From: Hippopus hippopus
Lineage: Eukaryota > Mollusca > Bivalvia > Cardiida > Cardiidae
Direction: 5' to 3'
NCBI GenBank assembly: GCA_946811185.2
Contig: OX328101.1
Span: 22,986,122-23,050,121 of the forward strand
DNA length: 64,000 nucleotides
In this document: piece by piece, positions 55,301 to 60,316 of the stretch
How positions within the stretch are numbered: the stretch's first letter is position 1
How the letters are laid out: every line of letters starts with the position of its first letter
Position numbers and translations under genes: made by a program
The notes under the pieces: generated by a model
What the model was told of the DNA's origin: nothing
Seen by the model: the letters and a program-made list of their open reading frames with translations, nothing else
Database searches by the model: none

Positions 55301-57014
55301 ATTGCCACCAATCCAGACAGCCTGAAATAGTTAAATATATATGAACCATGCTCTGGCAAAAGGGGGCTTAATGCATCTCCGTAATCCATCATACCAAGCA
55401 AGCCATCACATACCTACGGATCCATAATAGCCACTTTTTTTAACAACTGACTTATTCATGAGGTAGACTGGTCCTTGGACATACAGAAAATTGACCCATA
55501 GCGAAAAGTTTCGGCCCAGGTCAGCCTGCGCGGACTGCGCAGGCTGACCTGGGTCGATACTTTTCGCAGATGCATTAAGCCCCCTTTTCACAGAGCACGG
55601 CTCATATAGGATCTTACATGGGTGTATATTTACATATTCATTTTCACCAAACGGGTTGACTGAAAGTGTGTGATGTGAGCCTTAGCTAGCGTCATTTACA
55701 CTTTAGTCAACAAGTTTGATAAAAAAGGGTAATACATAAACACGAATCTGAGATCCTATTTAGCACATAAAACGAATGACAGACATAACGTGTCCAGTTT
55801 CATCATCTCTAACCTATATGCTGTTCATGGGTCCATGTTTACAGATGTACTTCGGTTTGAAATGTGCAAATGCACAAGATGGATTTTTTGTGTGGTTTTT
55901 TAACGCTGTTTTCCACATCATTTCATTTATATTGCAGCCGCCAGTGCACCTATCCATGCTTTCCTGGAGTTTCTGTTACCAGTACTCCGCACAATATTCT
56001 TTCTAAGCCACTGGCTGCTTTCCCAAATAACCATTGTCGAAACAATGATCAGGGGTGAGAGAGGAATGAATTCTGTTGCAATGACTATCATCAATCCTCG
56101 GAAAGCAATTGACCAAAACGGGGATCTAACCAGCAACCCCCTGTTCTTGAGTCCTGTACGCGACCAGTACCAAATGCACTATTTGGGCTCGGCAAATGCA
56201 CAAGAAGATAGCTCTCTGACATGTACATCAAAAGTGAATAAAACAGTTCATAGAGAGAGTAACCTGAAGTATTTCAACAATTATTTTTACTTCAAATAAC
56301 TTATGCTGCATGGTTTGCTATTATTAAACATATAAATCATTGCATTTTCTGCACTTATATCTCTTAGCAACACACAGAATGTAATTTTTCTGCAAAATGG
56401 TGAAGTAGTACAAATTCCTCATGCTATAGATGGTTTCGCCAGCTTCACATGCTCTTAAGTACAAAAATAACCAAAACCCAGACCCAAAAAACAATAACAC
56501 ACTATTGTATAGTCTAAAACAAGTCATGGGTTTAATACACTGCTGGAGGAGCAGAAAACAATTTGCGAAAAGGAGAAAATGCTGGTTACCAGCATTTTCT
56601 TCTTTTCCAAAAATGTTTTCAAACATCTTCTTCCTCAGAGTCATTAAACTTTGGGGTTGTATGGTAAAGGGTTAAATCTATGCGGTACATGGAAAGTGTT
56701 AATGGATAATATCTAGCCTTTTTACATTTTGATGCATCTATCTGGCAATTTTGTGTACATAATAATATTGAGTGACAGTTCAATAACTCTTTATCATACA
56801 ACAAAATGTTTGACTTGTCATAGCTGAATGCATTTGCAGATGACTTAAACATTGAAATTTTTTTTGAAATAGTAGAAATGATTTTGGGAAAGGGAGAAAA
56901 TGCCTGTTACCAGCATTAGGGTAGTTGAAACTTGTAATTGCTTGGTTAAGGCTTTAGAGCACCTGTACTTACTATAACTATCCATCTTGGAATATCGTTC
57001 AATATTCGTGCCAT
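28229..57014 (-). CDS. NOX2: NOX2-type NADPH oxidase, 15 coding exons, complete
   Basis: Joining 15 exons gives a 568-residue protein (human NOX2 is 570). NOX2-type enzymes are membrane flavocytochromes that pass electrons from cytosolic NADPH through FAD and two hemes to O2, making superoxide for defence and signalling. Visible landmarks: first membrane segment about residues 8-30; heme-ligand histidines H101 and H115 (third segment) and the pair H210 and H223 spaced 13 apart (fifth segment); extracellular-loop cysteines C243 and C256; FAD motif HPFTLTS 337-343; NADPH motifs GIGVTPF 409-415 and CGP 537-539; C-terminal NKENF. There are no N-terminal EF hands, so it is not NOX5 or DUOX. All junctions are GT-AG and phase-consistent with no internal stop, which suggests a working gene. 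The family call is very safe; the exact NOX2 versus other NOX1-4 orthology is inference from similarity recalled, not computed. Confidence 0.95.
28407..29556 (+). mobile_element. E1 element (1.15 kb), intron 14
   Basis: ACAAGAGGGCCATGATGGCC start; three to four tandem units of about 165-185 bp (GGTCCACTAGATAAAGCTAC), then a unique 3' segment with GTTGCCATGGCAACC, a GGACGGACGCAC tract and a terminal hairpin GCTGGCCTTCGGCCAG before GAGCTAAAAA. Starts 55 bp from the exon 15 acceptor. Confidence 0.8.
29566..29755 (+). mobile_element. A-family MITE A4, partial
   Basis: CCATGCTCTTAGCCTGCAC then CACGCAGGCTGACATGG and the ATTCAATCTGTTGTTAAAC segment; right end lost. Confidence 0.6.
30083..30294 (-). 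mobile_element. TM MITE, intron 14
   Basis: TTAAACCTTTACCACAC start, right arm to TTTGGTCATGAGTCAA. A very degraded copy lies just before it (29940-30010). Confidence 0.7.
30295..30492 (+). mobile_element. TM MITE, intron 14
   Basis: TTTTTACCAGATAAC start, perfect-looking hairpin, GGTAAAAGGTTAA end (TTAA 30489-30492), 27 bp from the exon 14 donor. Confidence 0.78.
30522..30646 (-). CDS. NOX2: NOX2-like exon 14
   Basis: 41 codons plus two bases: [19 protein letters not shown] then [11 protein letters not shown]. Acceptor ATTCTAG, donor GTAAGT. Confidence 0.97.
30843..30905 (-). repeat. SINE 3' fragment
   Basis: TTGACTGATTGAATGGTGTTT and CAACGTATTTTCAGTAAT. Confidence 0.5.
30990..31968 (+). 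mobile_element. E2 element, with TM inside (intron 13)
   Basis: ACAAGAGGGCCATGATGGCC start after a poly-A run; one tandem unit (about 31560-31700), GTTGCCATGGCAACC and the terminal hairpin GCTGGCCTTCGGCCAG, ending GGAACTAAC. The middle (31160-31560) matches E3. Confidence 0.8.
31031..31150 (-). mobile_element. TM MITE, right arm lost, inside E2
   Basis: TTAACCCTTTACCACAC start and hairpin; homology stops after CCCACAACGTTTC. Same insertion site as the copy in E3. Confidence 0.75.
31978..32052 (-). repeat. tRNA-like SINE head
   Basis: On the minus strand TGGCTCAATGATTAAG (A-box-like) and AGGTTTGAGCC (B-box-like) are spaced as in a tRNA. No full body seen. Confidence 0.3.
32588..32780 (-). 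CDS. NOX2: NOX2-like exon 13
   Basis: 64 codons after the split tryptophan: [18 protein letters not shown] to [12 protein letters not shown], the middle of the NADPH-binding domain. Acceptor TATCAAG, donor GTAAGT. Follows the 6.2-kb intron 12. Confidence 0.96.
33333..33521 (-). mobile_element. TM MITE, hairpin partly deleted (intron 12)
   Basis: CCTGTGCCATACAGTCC start, only one side of the hairpin (CCAGCATTTTCTCACAATG), full right arm. Confidence 0.65.
33565..33735. mobile_element. 171-bp near-perfect palindrome
   Basis: GAAATAATCTTCTTTCTATC begins a stem of about 75 bp that closes at GATTATTTC; the loop holds GAGGGCGATAGCCCC. A fold-back MITE in intron 12. Confidence 0.8.
34058..36034 (+). 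mobile_element. E4 element with 145-bp tandem repeats
   Basis: ACAAGAGGGCCATGATGGCC start, about 13 units, then a GACGGACGCCGGACAC segment, hairpin GAGCAATTTGTGCTC and end GGGAGCTAAAAA. Non-coding; lies wholly in intron 12. Confidence 0.88.
34080..35945. repeat. 145-bp tandem array, about 13 units
   Basis: GTGACCTAGTTTTTGACC recurs near 34660, 34805, 34950, 35094, 35238, 35384, 35528, 35673 and 35818. Each unit also has CATGACCCATTTTC, ATCATCAAGACAAA and GTGGCCTCTAGAGC. Units at 34660-34860 and 35673-35873 are the most alike. Confidence 0.92.
36300..36430. repeat. MITE-like inverted segment
   Basis: TTTTCCGGACAATAAGCCGC and GTATAGGCTGCA echo the right side CAGGCTGCAGCCTATAAGC. Confidence 0.35.
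37062..37222 (+). mobile_element. TM MITE, arm deleted (intron 12)
   Basis: CTCTTTACTAGACGAC start, hairpin with AATCCTAGGTTGTCAGGATT core, decayed right end. Confidence 0.6.
37961..38180 (+). mobile_element. TM MITE, full length (intron 12)
   Basis: Long arm, intact hairpin, GTGTGGTAAAGGGTTAA end (TTAA 38177-38180). Confidence 0.82.
38653..38765 (+). mobile_element. TM long-arm fragment
   Basis: GACTCTTTACAAC to TTTGAAACGGTAGAC; no hairpin. Confidence 0.6.
38952..39071 (-). CDS. NOX2: NOX2-like exon 12 (NADPH site)
   Basis: [19 protein letters not shown] then [14 protein letters not shown]: the nucleotide-binding loop for NADPH. The last codon (W423) is split with exon 13. Acceptor ACACAG, donor GTAGGT. 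Confidence 0.96.
39118..39770. mobile_element. fold-back element in intron 11, with nested insertion
   Basis: Ends CAGGGCCCGGATTCACAAAA and TTTTTTCGTGAAACTTGGCCC; inner arms TCAGACTCAACT and AGTTGAGTCTGA pair around 39310. Right arm interrupted by a 260-bp element. Confidence 0.7.
39421..39682. mobile_element. small nested element with GACGGA tract
   Basis: TATCCCCCGCC start, GGACGGGCGGATGGACGGAC tract, CAGGGGATAAT end. A relative (CACCCCCGCC ... GTGGGGGTATAAT) is at about 52715-52850. Confidence 0.5.
40080..40299 (-). mobile_element. A-family MITE A5, diverged (intron 11)
   Basis: TATGCATTATACCATGCAAGC to CAGCATGACTCA; hairpin largely lost. Confidence 0.65.
40331..40449 (-). CDS. NOX2: NOX2-like exon 11
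   Basis: 39 codons plus two bases: [18 protein letters not shown] to ESWKLP, the end of the FAD domain. Acceptor ATTTTTAG, donor GTATGT. A TM MITE ends 12 bp upstream of the acceptor AG. Confidence 0.96.
40464..40683 (-). mobile_element. TM MITE, 12 bp from exon 11 acceptor
   Basis: TTAACCCTTTAGTGC start at 40464, right end GAGTTCAGTTAA. On the transcribed strand its last bases (AAAGGGTTAA) precede ACTGTTATTTTTAG. Confidence 0.75.
40723..41219. mobile_element. Y element copy 2 (intron 10)
   Basis: Same composite as 23706-24207, including CCAGTACAGTTCTTTTTGG and the inverted TTATTTCATGCTTT ends. Confidence 0.75.
41470..41575 (-). repeat. SINE internal fragment
   Basis: GGTGCTTTCCTAGAGTTTC and CAAGCCACTAGCTGC. 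Confidence 0.55.
41584..41811 (+). mobile_element. TM MITE, full length (intron 10)
   Basis: TTAA at 41584-41587 and 41808-41811; hairpin AAAATGCTGGATACCAGCAT. Confidence 0.85.
42108..42338 (-). mobile_element. TM MITE (intron 10)
   Basis: ATAACCCTTTACCAAAC start, TTAA at 42335-42338. Confidence 0.75.
42363..42497 (-). CDS. NOX2: NOX2-like exon 10 (FAD-binding)
   Basis: 45 codons. [10 protein letters not shown] and GPGQYIF lead to HPFTLTS, the FAD-contact motif of the ferredoxin-reductase-like domain. Acceptor TTTACAG, donor GTAATG, phase 0/0. Confidence 0.96.
42584..42774 (-). mobile_element. TM MITE, hairpin reduced (intron 9)
   Basis: TTAACCCTTTACCACACG start; one hairpin side lost. Confidence 0.75.
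43120..43212 (-). CDS. NOX2: NOX2-like exon 9 (membrane segment 6)
   Basis: 31 codons, [17 protein letters not shown] to GVVITK, covering the last membrane segment and its exit into the cytosol. Acceptor ATTTCAG, donor GTAGTG, phase 0/0. Confidence 0.95.
43461..43797 (+). mobile_element. F2 element (intron 8)
   Basis: ACAAGAGTACAGCAAGCAGG start, one unit (TATTTTGATGGTTACC, CCCCTGTTGTATG), GATGAC-rich segment and GAGCTAAAAA end. Confidence 0.72.
43912..44065 (-). mobile_element. TM MITE, short arm deleted (intron 8)
   Basis: TTAACCCTTTAC joins directly to AAGCATTTTCTCC; TTAA at both ends. Confidence 0.75.
44141..44568 (+). mobile_element. TM MITE containing a D MITE (intron 8)
   Basis: Outer TM: TTAACCCTTTACCACACGG at left; CGCTGGTTTCCAGCATTT hairpin and ATAGTAAAGGGCTA at right. 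Confidence 0.7.
44168..44377. mobile_element. D-family MITE, nested in TM
   Basis: TTTTAACCCTTATCCTTCTG start, GATCAGACTGCACGTTCTGTG core, GCAGCCTAAGGGTTAA end; also TTAA-type. Confidence 0.7.
44598..44721 (-). CDS. NOX2: NOX2-like exon 8 (extracellular loop)
   Basis: 41 codons from [10 protein letters not shown] to [11 protein letters not shown], the loop between membrane segments 5 and 6. C243 and C256 match the loop cysteines of human NOX2 (C244, C257). Acceptor TTTACAG, donor GTAAGT. Confidence 0.95.
44888..45116 (+). mobile_element. TM MITE, reference copy (intron 7)
   Basis: 221 bp between TTAA 44888-44891 and 45113-45116; same length and order as the copy at 27159, hairpin almost perfect. 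Confidence 0.88.
45420..45649 (+). mobile_element. TM MITE, full length (intron 7)
   Basis: TTAA 45420-45423 and 45646-45649; hairpin nearly perfect. A degraded relative lies at 45180-45325. Confidence 0.87.
46248..46473 (-). mobile_element. TM MITE (intron 7)
   Basis: TTAATCCTTTACTACAT start; right arm ends AAAAGGTTTA. A second partial copy follows at 46475-46620. Confidence 0.75.
46660..46740 (-). CDS. NOX2: NOX2-like exon 7 (second heme histidine pair)
   Basis: Encodes [18 protein letters not shown] and GICIHGI: membrane segment 5 with heme ligands H210 and H223. Acceptor TTTGCAG, donor GTGAGT. Ends in the split Q226 codon. Confidence 0.96.
46876..47108 (+). mobile_element. TM MITE (intron 6)
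   Basis: TTGACGCTTTACAACAC start, GTGTGGTAAAGGGTTGA end. Confidence 0.75.
47335..47560 (-). mobile_element. TM fragments (intron 6)
   Basis: Right arm 47390-47490 (CTAAAACTTCTTTGTGTGG) followed by a second right-arm end to 47552. Confidence 0.55.
47618..47718 (-). CDS. NOX2: NOX2-like exon 6
   Basis: 33 codons plus two bases; membrane segment 4, [19 protein letters not shown], then SSSTETI. Acceptor CATGCAG, donor GTAATG. Splits the R199 codon. Confidence 0.94.
47938..48092 (-). mobile_element. TM fragment (intron 5)
   Basis: CCTGAAGAAGATGAC, TTTCCCACCATGTTTTCTACC; hairpin and ends decayed. Confidence 0.55.
48243..48505 (+). mobile_element. A-family MITE A6 (263 bp, intron 5)
   Basis: TGAGCCGCGCTCTGTG start, AGAGCATGGCTCA end; nearly identical to A1. 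Confidence 0.88.
48735..48892 (-). CDS. NOX2: NOX2-like exon 5
   Basis: Completes A113, then 52 codons. VHIGAHVFN holds heme ligand H115; the rest ([15 protein letters not shown] to VRDPSN) is the variable loop before membrane segment 4. Acceptor CTTACAG. The donor GTAGGT is weaker than the others but is the only one giving the phase needed by exon 6. Confidence 0.9.
48922..49092 (-). mobile_element. TM MITE, decayed (intron 4)
   Basis: TTAACTCTATACTAAAG start, 27 bp from the exon 5 acceptor. Confidence 0.6.
49226..49440 (-). mobile_element. TM MITE (intron 4)
   Basis: CTTATACCAAACATTTC start, CTGAGGAAGAAG, right arm with CATCTGCAAATGC. Confidence 0.7.
49552..49779 (+). mobile_element. TM MITE inside E3
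   Basis: TTAACTCTTTACCACAC start, intact hairpin. Same site as the TM in E2 but opposite arm order. Confidence 0.83.
50498..50760 (-). mobile_element. A-family MITE A7 (263 bp) inside E3
   Basis: TGAGCCATGCTCTGGCAAAA start, CAGAGCACGGCTCA end, GC-rich hairpin intact. Confidence 0.87.
51321..51408 (-). CDS. NOX2: NOX2-like exon 4 (first heme histidine)
   Basis: 29 codons plus one base. Contains [18 protein letters not shown]101 is a heme ligand in the third membrane segment. Acceptor TATTTTAG, donor GTAAGT. An E-family element (E3) ends 13 bp beyond the donor in intron 4. Confidence 0.94.
51483..51630 (+). mobile_element. TM fragment (intron 3)
   Basis: ACACTATCCCAAATGAC to AACACTGTTGGAAAGGGAG. 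A SINE 3' fragment follows at 51655-51712. Confidence 0.55.
52039..52226 (-). mobile_element. TM MITE (intron 3)
   Basis: CTCCCTTTACCACAC start, right end GTGTGGTAAAGAGTTAA sharing TTAA 52223-52226 with the next copy. Confidence 0.75.
52223..52510. mobile_element. symmetrical TM MITE, two long arms (intron 3)
   Basis: Left TTAACTCTTTATCAAAC, GACTGGTCCAAATTG, GCATTTGCAGAC; right GTCGTCTGCAAAC, GACAAGTTCAAAA, GTTTGGTAAAGAG. Both arms are of the long type around an almost perfect hairpin. Confidence 0.85.
52634..53001. mobile_element. D-family MITE with nested GACGGA element (intron 3)
   Basis: ACCCTTATCCTGCTC start, GATCAGACTCCATGTTCTGTG core, CTTAGCAGCTTAGTGTTAA end; 52715-52850 is an inserted element. 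Confidence 0.65.
53131..53393 (+). mobile_element. A-family MITE A8 (263 bp, intron 3)
   Basis: TGAGCCCTGCTCTGTAAAA start, GAGCATGGCTCA end. Confidence 0.86.
53470..53823 (-). repeat. SINE (nearly complete) plus a 3' fragment
   Basis: 53470-53530 is a 3' fragment; 53531-53823 runs from a (GATT)n tail through GTGCACCTATCCATGC to a tRNA-like head (minus strand GGTCGCTGGTTCAATTCCC). Confidence 0.8.
53938..54215 (-). repeat. SINE, diverged (intron 3)
   Basis: CCTATCCATGCTTTCCTGG, AAGCCACTGGCTGC and head remnant TTGGCCGAGCTGAG. Confidence 0.75.
54378..54488 (-). CDS. NOX2: NOX2-like exon 3
   Basis: 37 codons, phase 0/0, containing [10 protein letters not shown] and the second membrane segment [19 protein letters not shown]. 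The arginine at residue 53 corresponds to R54 of human NOX2. Acceptor TTTTCAG, donor GTAAGT. Confidence 0.95.
55035..55147 (+). mobile_element. TM right-half fragment (intron 2)
   Basis: CAGCATTTTCTCC to GGGATGTGTGGTAATGAG. Confidence 0.6.
55226..55321 (-). CDS. NOX2: NOX2-like exon 2
   Basis: 32 codons, phase 0 at both ends, from [15 protein letters not shown] to RLIIG. Finishes membrane segment 1 and enters the first loop. Acceptor TTTCAG, donor GTAAGT. A 263-bp A-family MITE ends only 18 bp from its acceptor. Confidence 0.93.
55342..55604 (-). mobile_element. A-family MITE A9 (263 bp, intron 1)
   Basis: TGAACCATGCTCTGGC start and GAGCACGGCTCA end; 18 bp from the exon 2 acceptor. Confidence 0.87.
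55885..56172 (-). repeat. SINE (intron 1)
   Basis: GTGCACCTATCCATGCTTTC, AAGCCACTGGCTGCTTTCCC, head with CCTGTTCTTGAGTCCTGTACG. Confidence 0.78.
56548..56675 (+). mobile_element. TM MITE, left arm lost (intron 1)
   Basis: Hairpin GAAAATGCTGGTTACCAGCA and ATGGTAAAGGGTTAA end. Confidence 0.75.
56783..56957 (+). mobile_element. TM MITE, right side reduced (intron 1)
   Basis: AATAACTCTTTATCATAC start; the right half of the hairpin is deleted. Ends 15 bp from the exon 1 donor. Confidence 0.7.
56973..57014 (-). CDS. NOX2: NOX2-like exon 1 (start codon)
   Basis: Encodes 14 residues, [14 protein letters not shown], ending phase 0 at donor GTAAGT (56972). With exon 2 it completes the first membrane segment, and the 20 residues up to the IGG motif match the human N-terminus in length. 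The ATG has G at -3 and +4. An overlapping longer frame starting MGNSQSV is rejected because it does not join in frame to exon 2. Confidence 0.85.
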
Positions 57015-57092
57015 ATCTGTTTACTGATTGGCTATTTCCCATTAAATAACATCCTGAACTGTATTACATCAACATAGTAAACAGTATCATGC
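57015..57092 (-). promoter_or_regulatory. probable 5' UTR of NOX2-like gene with upstream ATGs
   Basis: A good splice acceptor (GAATTTTCAG, AG at 57094-57093) lies 78 bp upstream of the start codon, so the 5' UTR may begin here and a non-coding exon may lie further right. The stretch holds short upstream reading frames (one of 8 codons from 57090, one of 6 codons near 57052), which could lower translation. No TATA box or initiator is claimed. Confidence 0.35.
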
Positions 57093-57359
57093 CTGAAAAT
57101 TCAAGACTTTTAGTTTAAACATATTTCATTCATCAGTATGAGATATATAAGTTTAAATAAAAAAATACAATCATATGACAAATATACAGAAGAAAGAATA
57201 AGAATGAAAATACCTACACATATAAACTTCTTCTTCTATGAAGAATTTTAATCGTAATCTTTTACTTTAAGAGGTAAAATTATTATCATTTTCAATATTT
57301 TGCAACCTGCATTGCAAAGGATCTCCCATTCAAGCACAAGACACAACCATACTTAACTC

Positions 57360-57475
57360 TTAACCCTTTACCTAACAATAAAATTGGATGTATAATCATT
57401 TAAATAATTTTCGACTACAAATTCCCTCAAATAGTGGTATTTGTCTATGAAATGGTAGGAGAAAATGCTAGTTTG
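57360..57475 (+). mobile_element. TM left-half fragment
   Basis: TTAACCCTTTACCTAAC to GGAGAAAATGCTAG. Confidence 0.6.
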
Positions 57476-57707
57476 CATTGCTGATCAGCTACCTACAGTA
57501 AGGCTGGTTCTCAGCTTTTAATACCATACAATTTCAATGACCTTACTTTATCCTTCAAGAATACAGTTTACTCAACCTTGAGAACCAAAGCATATATTTA
57601 TGTGAAAGCAGAGAGGTTCAGGCAATTCCATTATGGCAGTTGCAATTACCTCACCTATGCCTCCAATATTGTCACATGCAAAATCTGACACAGTCACCTA
57701 TCCAAGC

Positions 57708-57938
57708 ATTCCCTTTTATCAAACGATCAAAGTTGTCCAACTGAAAGCTTTGGTACAAGACATATTGAATTTGACACAAATGATGGGATTTTCCTTTGAA
57801 GAGTAAAAAACATTGTGGAAAAAGAGAAAATACTGCTCTGATCAGACACAAGCACTTTCTCCTTTACCAACAATGTTTTCAAAAGCCTTCTTCTTATTCA
57901 GGGCCATTAAAACACGGTATTGTTTGGTAAACGATTAA
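57708..57938 (+). mobile_element. TM MITE
   Basis: CTTTTATCAAACGATC start, GGTATTGTTTGGTAAACG end. Confidence 0.72.
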
Positions 57939-58040
57939 GAACACTGTTAAAGAAGTTATCCTGTGTTTTGATATCCCCTCACTCGGACAAAGAAATAATA
58001 ATGATATTTTATGCCATTTCCAATATTATTTCAGTATTAC

Positions 58041-58961
58041 CAGGGCTGAAAAATAGTGCTGGTCGAAGGTCCGGGACATACTGAAATGGAGATCGGACCG
58101 ACGGGAAAAAACAAGGTGAGGGTCCGACAGACCTGTCAAAATGGAGGTTGGACTTGTTCAGTCTTCTAAATAAAAAGTCTGATGCCCGAAAATATATTCA
58201 GAATGACTTACATATAGAATAATTTTTCAATGGTAATTTGGGTCTGCTTGTTTAAGATAATCTCTGTGTTAAAGCGAACTATTACAAAAATTTCACGTAC
58301 GCTGGGCCTAAGGACGCTATCACATACACTTACTCAAGTCATCAGTATATCAACAGTTTTCCCTGGTTCCAGGTTTGTTCACGATCAGTAAACAGGTACA
58401 TGTGGTAAAGCTGGTTAAATCTGCGAGTGATTCATCGTCTATGCTTTTTGCTAACAGTTTACGATAAAGAGTTTATTCAAATTTGGATTTTCATCAAGCA
58501 TTAAACAGAAAACGCCGGAAGAAAATAAAAAAGATCTAGAGCTTTCAAAATTGGGGAGACACAGAAAATATATGAGACCAGAGGATGGTTTGGGATCTTC
58601 TTACAACATTCAAATGAAAATTGGTTCAGGGTTTCGTTCCAAGATGCATCCGTTCAACTTAGTTGCTCCGTAAGAAGACTATTGCAGTAGCACAATTAAA
58701 AAAAAAAAAATTCCAAATTTCCTGTTGATCTATAATACTAATTGTTTAAATGTTTGAACATTTTTCTTACATTGAAGCTATGAGAGTAACAGCAAATTGA
58801 AATGAAATGCTTTGTTTTGGGGTCATCTCCTGAGATACCACACTAGTCTGTACAATGACTGAAAAAAAGTATGCAACTGCCTAAGTGTACTTTGGACCCT
58901 CCTGTTATAATGGCCAAAAGGTCCCGGACCCAGCTACTTTTATCACTTTTTTTCAGCCCTG
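58041..58961. mobile_element. hAT-like non-autonomous element, 921 bp
   Basis: CAGGGCTGAAAAATAGTG start and TTTTTTTCAGCCCTG end, with GGTCCGGGAC and GTCCCGGACC further in. Inserted in a SINE 3' fragment (58000-58040). Target duplication unclear. Confidence 0.65.
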
Positions 58962-59514
58962 ATTAGTCTTTCCACGGCACCAGCTCACTAATTCATGTTT
59001 AATGTTTCACCTTTACCAGCAAAAGCCAAATGCTGTGATGTGTCTTGTCCAAAGAAGCTTCCTTGAAAAACCCAGCACTTGAACCAGAAACTCAAAAACA
59101 CTAGTCCTTTACCACACATGACCCCAATGATCATCCTCAATGCCAGAATTATCCCTTTTACTGTTTTTGTTCCTTTCGAAGACAAATTCCTCCACTGTTA
59201 TTCCACTTATTTTGTTATAAGGAATGAATATAACTTTTTTTGTGTCTGTTTGGGCACTTTGAACAAGGCAAGATCTTTCTCCGAAATATTAATTCCTTCT
59301 ACAAGAGAACAACTATGCTAAACCTTTAAATGTACAGACTATTTTTAGACTTACAAAACTTTCTACAAGTTAAGTAGGGCATCAACGTTTGAAGAAGAGG
59401 AAATTACTGTTTTCAAATTAGCATGGAAAACTTGTGAGAAGAGGAGACTGCCTTTCTTAATTCTTTCACGCAAATACATCCCTCCAAGAACGTTTCAAAA
59501 AGCAAGAGCAAGGA
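58962..59514. other. no gene recognised
   Basis: A possible TM start (CCTTTACCACAC, 59105) and otherwise nothing assigned. Confidence 0.25.
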
Positions 59515-60316
59515 CAACACTACTCCGGATTTGGGGTCTAGCTCCGATGTTATTTTTGTGATTGTTTCTCCGCTAGACTCCCGCAGCAGCCTTCTTTAAA
59601 AGTATCTGGAATTAATACGATTTTACCGGCATCTTTTCAAAAGGCTCTATGCGACAAAATTTCCAATGACAGCTAATAAAATGGGCATGGATTGTTAGAT
59701 AAATGATTAATCTTTATTATCACACAAGCTTTGCTGCAAAATACCAATTAAATCAATGGAAATTTACCTTTTTTCCCAACGTAAAAAAATCCAGTGAAAT
59801 TTGTAAACAACTTACATGGCGACTTCCGTTAAACAGACAAGCGCACTCAACGGAATTTGAATTTTGTACAGTCTGGTTCTCTAACCCTAACAACCATTTT
59901 TGTATAAGGTGCCTTTGTCAACAGTGGAATTCCCAAATGAACTGTCCTGTAGCGTGTCAAAGATACTGCGTTTTCTACCGAGACATGCGCATTGATGATA
60001 TCACCATGTTTTGATTTCTGGTGAAGTAGGTCAACGGTTATTTACGTTGAAAAGTACAGTTTTGCATGCAGGTAAGATTTAGATATTAACTAACATCAGT
60101 TTTTTTGTAAAGATTAATCATTTATCTAACAATCCATGCCCATTTTATTAGCTGTAATTGGAGATTTTGTCGCATAGAGCCGTTTGAAAAGATGCCGGTA
60201 AAATCGTATTCATTCCAGATACTTTTAAAGAAGGCTGCTGCGGGAATCTAGCGGAGAAACAATCACAAAAATAACATCGGAGCTAGACCCCGAATCGGGA
60301 GTAGAACAACACAAGT
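59515..60316. repeat. 800-bp fold-back, arms about 190 bp
   Basis: GGGGTCTAGCTCCGATGTTA at 59533 pairs with TAACATCGGAGCTAGACCCC near 60273, and the arms pair through ATTGTTAGATAAATGATTAATC. The core (59720-60108) has an ATGGCGACTTCCG stretch but no convincing gene. Confidence 0.75.

Noticed and set aside
28229..57014. NOX5 or DUOX identity
   Set aside because: No EF hands or peroxidase domain; the total length and loop cysteines fit NOX2-type.
56845..57042. Alternative NOX start MGNSQSV...
   Set aside because: It runs in another frame through the exon 1 donor and cannot join exon 2 in phase.
59703..60014. 103-codon plus-strand frame
   Set aside because: Partly in the fold-back arm, no recognised motif, composition like its surroundings.
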